Shown here piece after piece: positions 5,345 to 6,411 of a DNA stretch of 6,411 bases. The DNA lies in assembly GCA_050692055.1 (NCBI GenBank), contig JBOGTC010000094.1, positions 1 through 6,411 of the forward strand, in the 5' to 3' direction. This DNA comes from JBOGTC01 sp050692055 (GTDB lineage Bacteria > Chloroflexota > Limnocylindria > QHBO01). A program made the position numbers and the translations under genes. A model generated the notes under the pieces. The model had not been told where the DNA came from. It saw only the letters and a list, made by a program, of their open reading frames with translations, and ran no database searches. The first letter of the stretch is position 1, and every line of letters begins with the position of its first letter.

Positions 5345-6411
5345 GAACGCGCGGCCATCGGCGCCGCAAGCTCGGCGGCCGTCTGGTTGACCGCTGCGAC
5401 CACCGTGCCCACCTCCTCGTCGCTGAGCGACGGGTGGACGGGGATGCTGAGCACCTCCTCGGTGAGCTGATCGGTCACCGGGTACCGCTGCTCGCCGTAG
5501 CCGCGCGCCACGAACGGCTTCTGGCGATGCACCGGGATCGGGTAGTAGATGCCTGTGCCCACCCCGCGCTCGGTGAGCCGCTCGACGAACTCATCGCGGC
5601 GCGGGACGCGGATCGTGTACTGGTGGTAGACGTGCGTCGTCCCCGGACGCACGTACGGGGTGATCACGCCCGTCAGCTCCGCGTCGTAGCGGGCGGCGAT
5701 CGCCTGGCGGCGCCGGTTGTAGGCCGGCAGCTTCTCGAGCTGCGCCAGGCCGATGGCGGCGTGCACATCGGTCATGCGGAAGTTGTAGCCCACCATGTCG
5801 TGGTGGTAGCGGACCTTCATGCCGTGCTCGCGCAGGAGCCGGGCTCGCTCCGCCAGCGCCGCGTCGTCGGTGGTGAGGATGCCGCCCTCGCCGGTGGTCA
5901 TGTTCTTGGTGGGGTAGAAGCTGAAGGCACCGATGCCCCAGGTGCCGCTCTGCCGCCCGTCGACGGCGGCGCCGTGGCTCTGCGCCGCGTCCTCGATGAC
6001 GCGGAGCCCGTGGCGATCGGCGATCTCCATGATGGCGGGCATGTCCGCCGGCTGACCGTAGAGGCTGACCGGCATGATGGCTCGCGTGCGCGGCGTGATC
6101 GCCGACTCGACCTGCTCGACGTCGATCATGTAGGTCGCCTCGTCGATGTCGACGAAGACCGGCCGCGCCCCGGTGTACAGGATGCTGTTGGCGCTGGCGA
6201 TGAAGGTGAACGGGACGGTGATCACCTCGTCGCCCTCTCCGATCTCGTGGGCGAGCAGGGCCAGGTGCAGGGCGGTGGTGCCGGAGCTGGTCGCGACGGC
6301 GTGGCTGACGCCCACGAACGCGGCGAACCGCTCCTCGAACTCACGGACCTTCGGTCCCTGCGCCAGAGAGCCGGAGGCCAGGGCCTCCCAGACGCTCTGC
6401 TTCTCCTCCTC
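5341..6411 (-). CDS. DegT/DnrJ/EryC1/StrS aminotransferase, WbpE-like (5' end outside window)
   Basis: The frame is open to the right edge, so the gene begins beyond 6411 and 356 residues are visible. The GTG at 6315 is not the start: the 32 codons before it encode family sequence (EEEKQSVWEALASGSLAQGP and then KVREFEERFAAF). This is the usual N-terminal region, so probably only about 10-20 residues are missing. Counting from the edge, the landmarks are the PLP phosphate-binding SSGTTAL (42-48), DAAQSHGA (141-148) and FSFYPTKNMTTGEGG (163-177), with Lys169 the expected PLP lysine. The enzyme should transfer an amino group from glutamate to a keto-sugar nucleotide. With a WbpB-like and a WbpA-like gene directly downstream, C3 transamination of a UDP-3-keto-hexuronic acid is the best guess. 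The stop overlaps the next start as ATGA. Confidence 0.93.
   Translation of the reverse strand, partial: EEEKQSVWEALASGSLAQGPKVREFEERFAAFVGVSHAVATSSGTTALHLALLAHEIGEGDEVITVPFTFIASANSILYTGARPVFVDIDEATYMIDVEQVESAITPRTRAIMPVSLYGQPADMPAIMEIADRHGLRVIEDAAQSHGAAVDGRQSGTWGIGAFSFYPTKNMTTGEGGILTTDDAALAERARLLREHGMKVRYHHDMVGYNFRMTDVHAAIGLAQLEKLPAYNRRRQAIAARYDAELTGVITPYVRPGTTHVYHQYTIRVPRRDEFVERLTERGVGTGIYYPIPVHRQKPFVARGYGEQRYPVTDQLTEEVLSIPVHPSLSDEEVGTVVAAVNQTAAELAAPMAARS

Noticed and set aside
3009..5369. 786-codon minus-strand frame suggesting a fusion at the N-terminus of the UDP-sugar dehydrogenase
   Set aside because: The upstream 361 codons are Arg/Gly/Ala-rich out-of-frame translation of the Gfo/Idh/MocA gene. 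The real start is the GTG at 4286 immediately before the Rossmann motif.
4382..5470. 362-codon plus-strand open frame across the oxidoreductase
   Set aside because: It is an antisense shadow spanning the junction of two well-supported minus-strand genes.

Overview
The window comes from a high-GC bacterial chromosome. All five protein genes are on the minus strand and belong to recognisable families. The lack of a lipobox on the extracytoplasmic foldase, its single N-terminal anchor, the high GC and the style of the sugar genes fit a GC-rich Chloroflexota or actinobacterial-type lineage. I lean to Chloroflexota, but this is an inference from protein style and not a phylogenetic placement.

Right part (6411 down to 2246, read right to left): a tight operon of four overlapping genes. 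A DegT/WbpE-like PLP aminotransferase runs off the right edge of the window. It overlaps by ATGA a Gfo/Idh/MocA (WbpB-like) oxidoreductase, which overlaps by GTGA a UDP-GlcNAc/UDP-sugar 6-dehydrogenase (WbpA-like). The dehydrogenase overlaps by about 20 bp a DPM1-type family-2 glycosyltransferase. The first three enzymes together suggest synthesis of a UDP-activated 3-amino (diacetamido-type) hexuronic acid by C6 oxidation, C3 oxidation and C3 transamination. The N-acetyltransferase that would finish this route is not visible. The glycosyltransferase resembles enzymes that charge polyprenyl phosphate with a hexose (typically mannose), so the unit probably serves a cell-surface glycan or protein glycosylation.

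Middle (2245 down to 1865): 381 bp without a convincing gene. It holds a 132-bp imperfect inverted-repeat element with 23-nt arms matching at 20 of 23 positions, nested inner stems and lower GC than the genes. Several small GC-rich hairpins flank it. This is the least explained part of the window and the best candidate for something new (a MITE-like repeat or a structured RNA).

Left part (1864 down to 23): a 613-residue membrane-anchored peptidyl-prolyl isomerase/foldase of the parvulin (SurA/PrsA/PpiC) type. It has three parvulin-like modules, of which only the middle one keeps both conserved histidines, and a four-copy acidic/proline repeat interrupting the first module. It appears to be a separate transcription unit. 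I see no CRISPR array, tRNA, rRNA or transposase gene.
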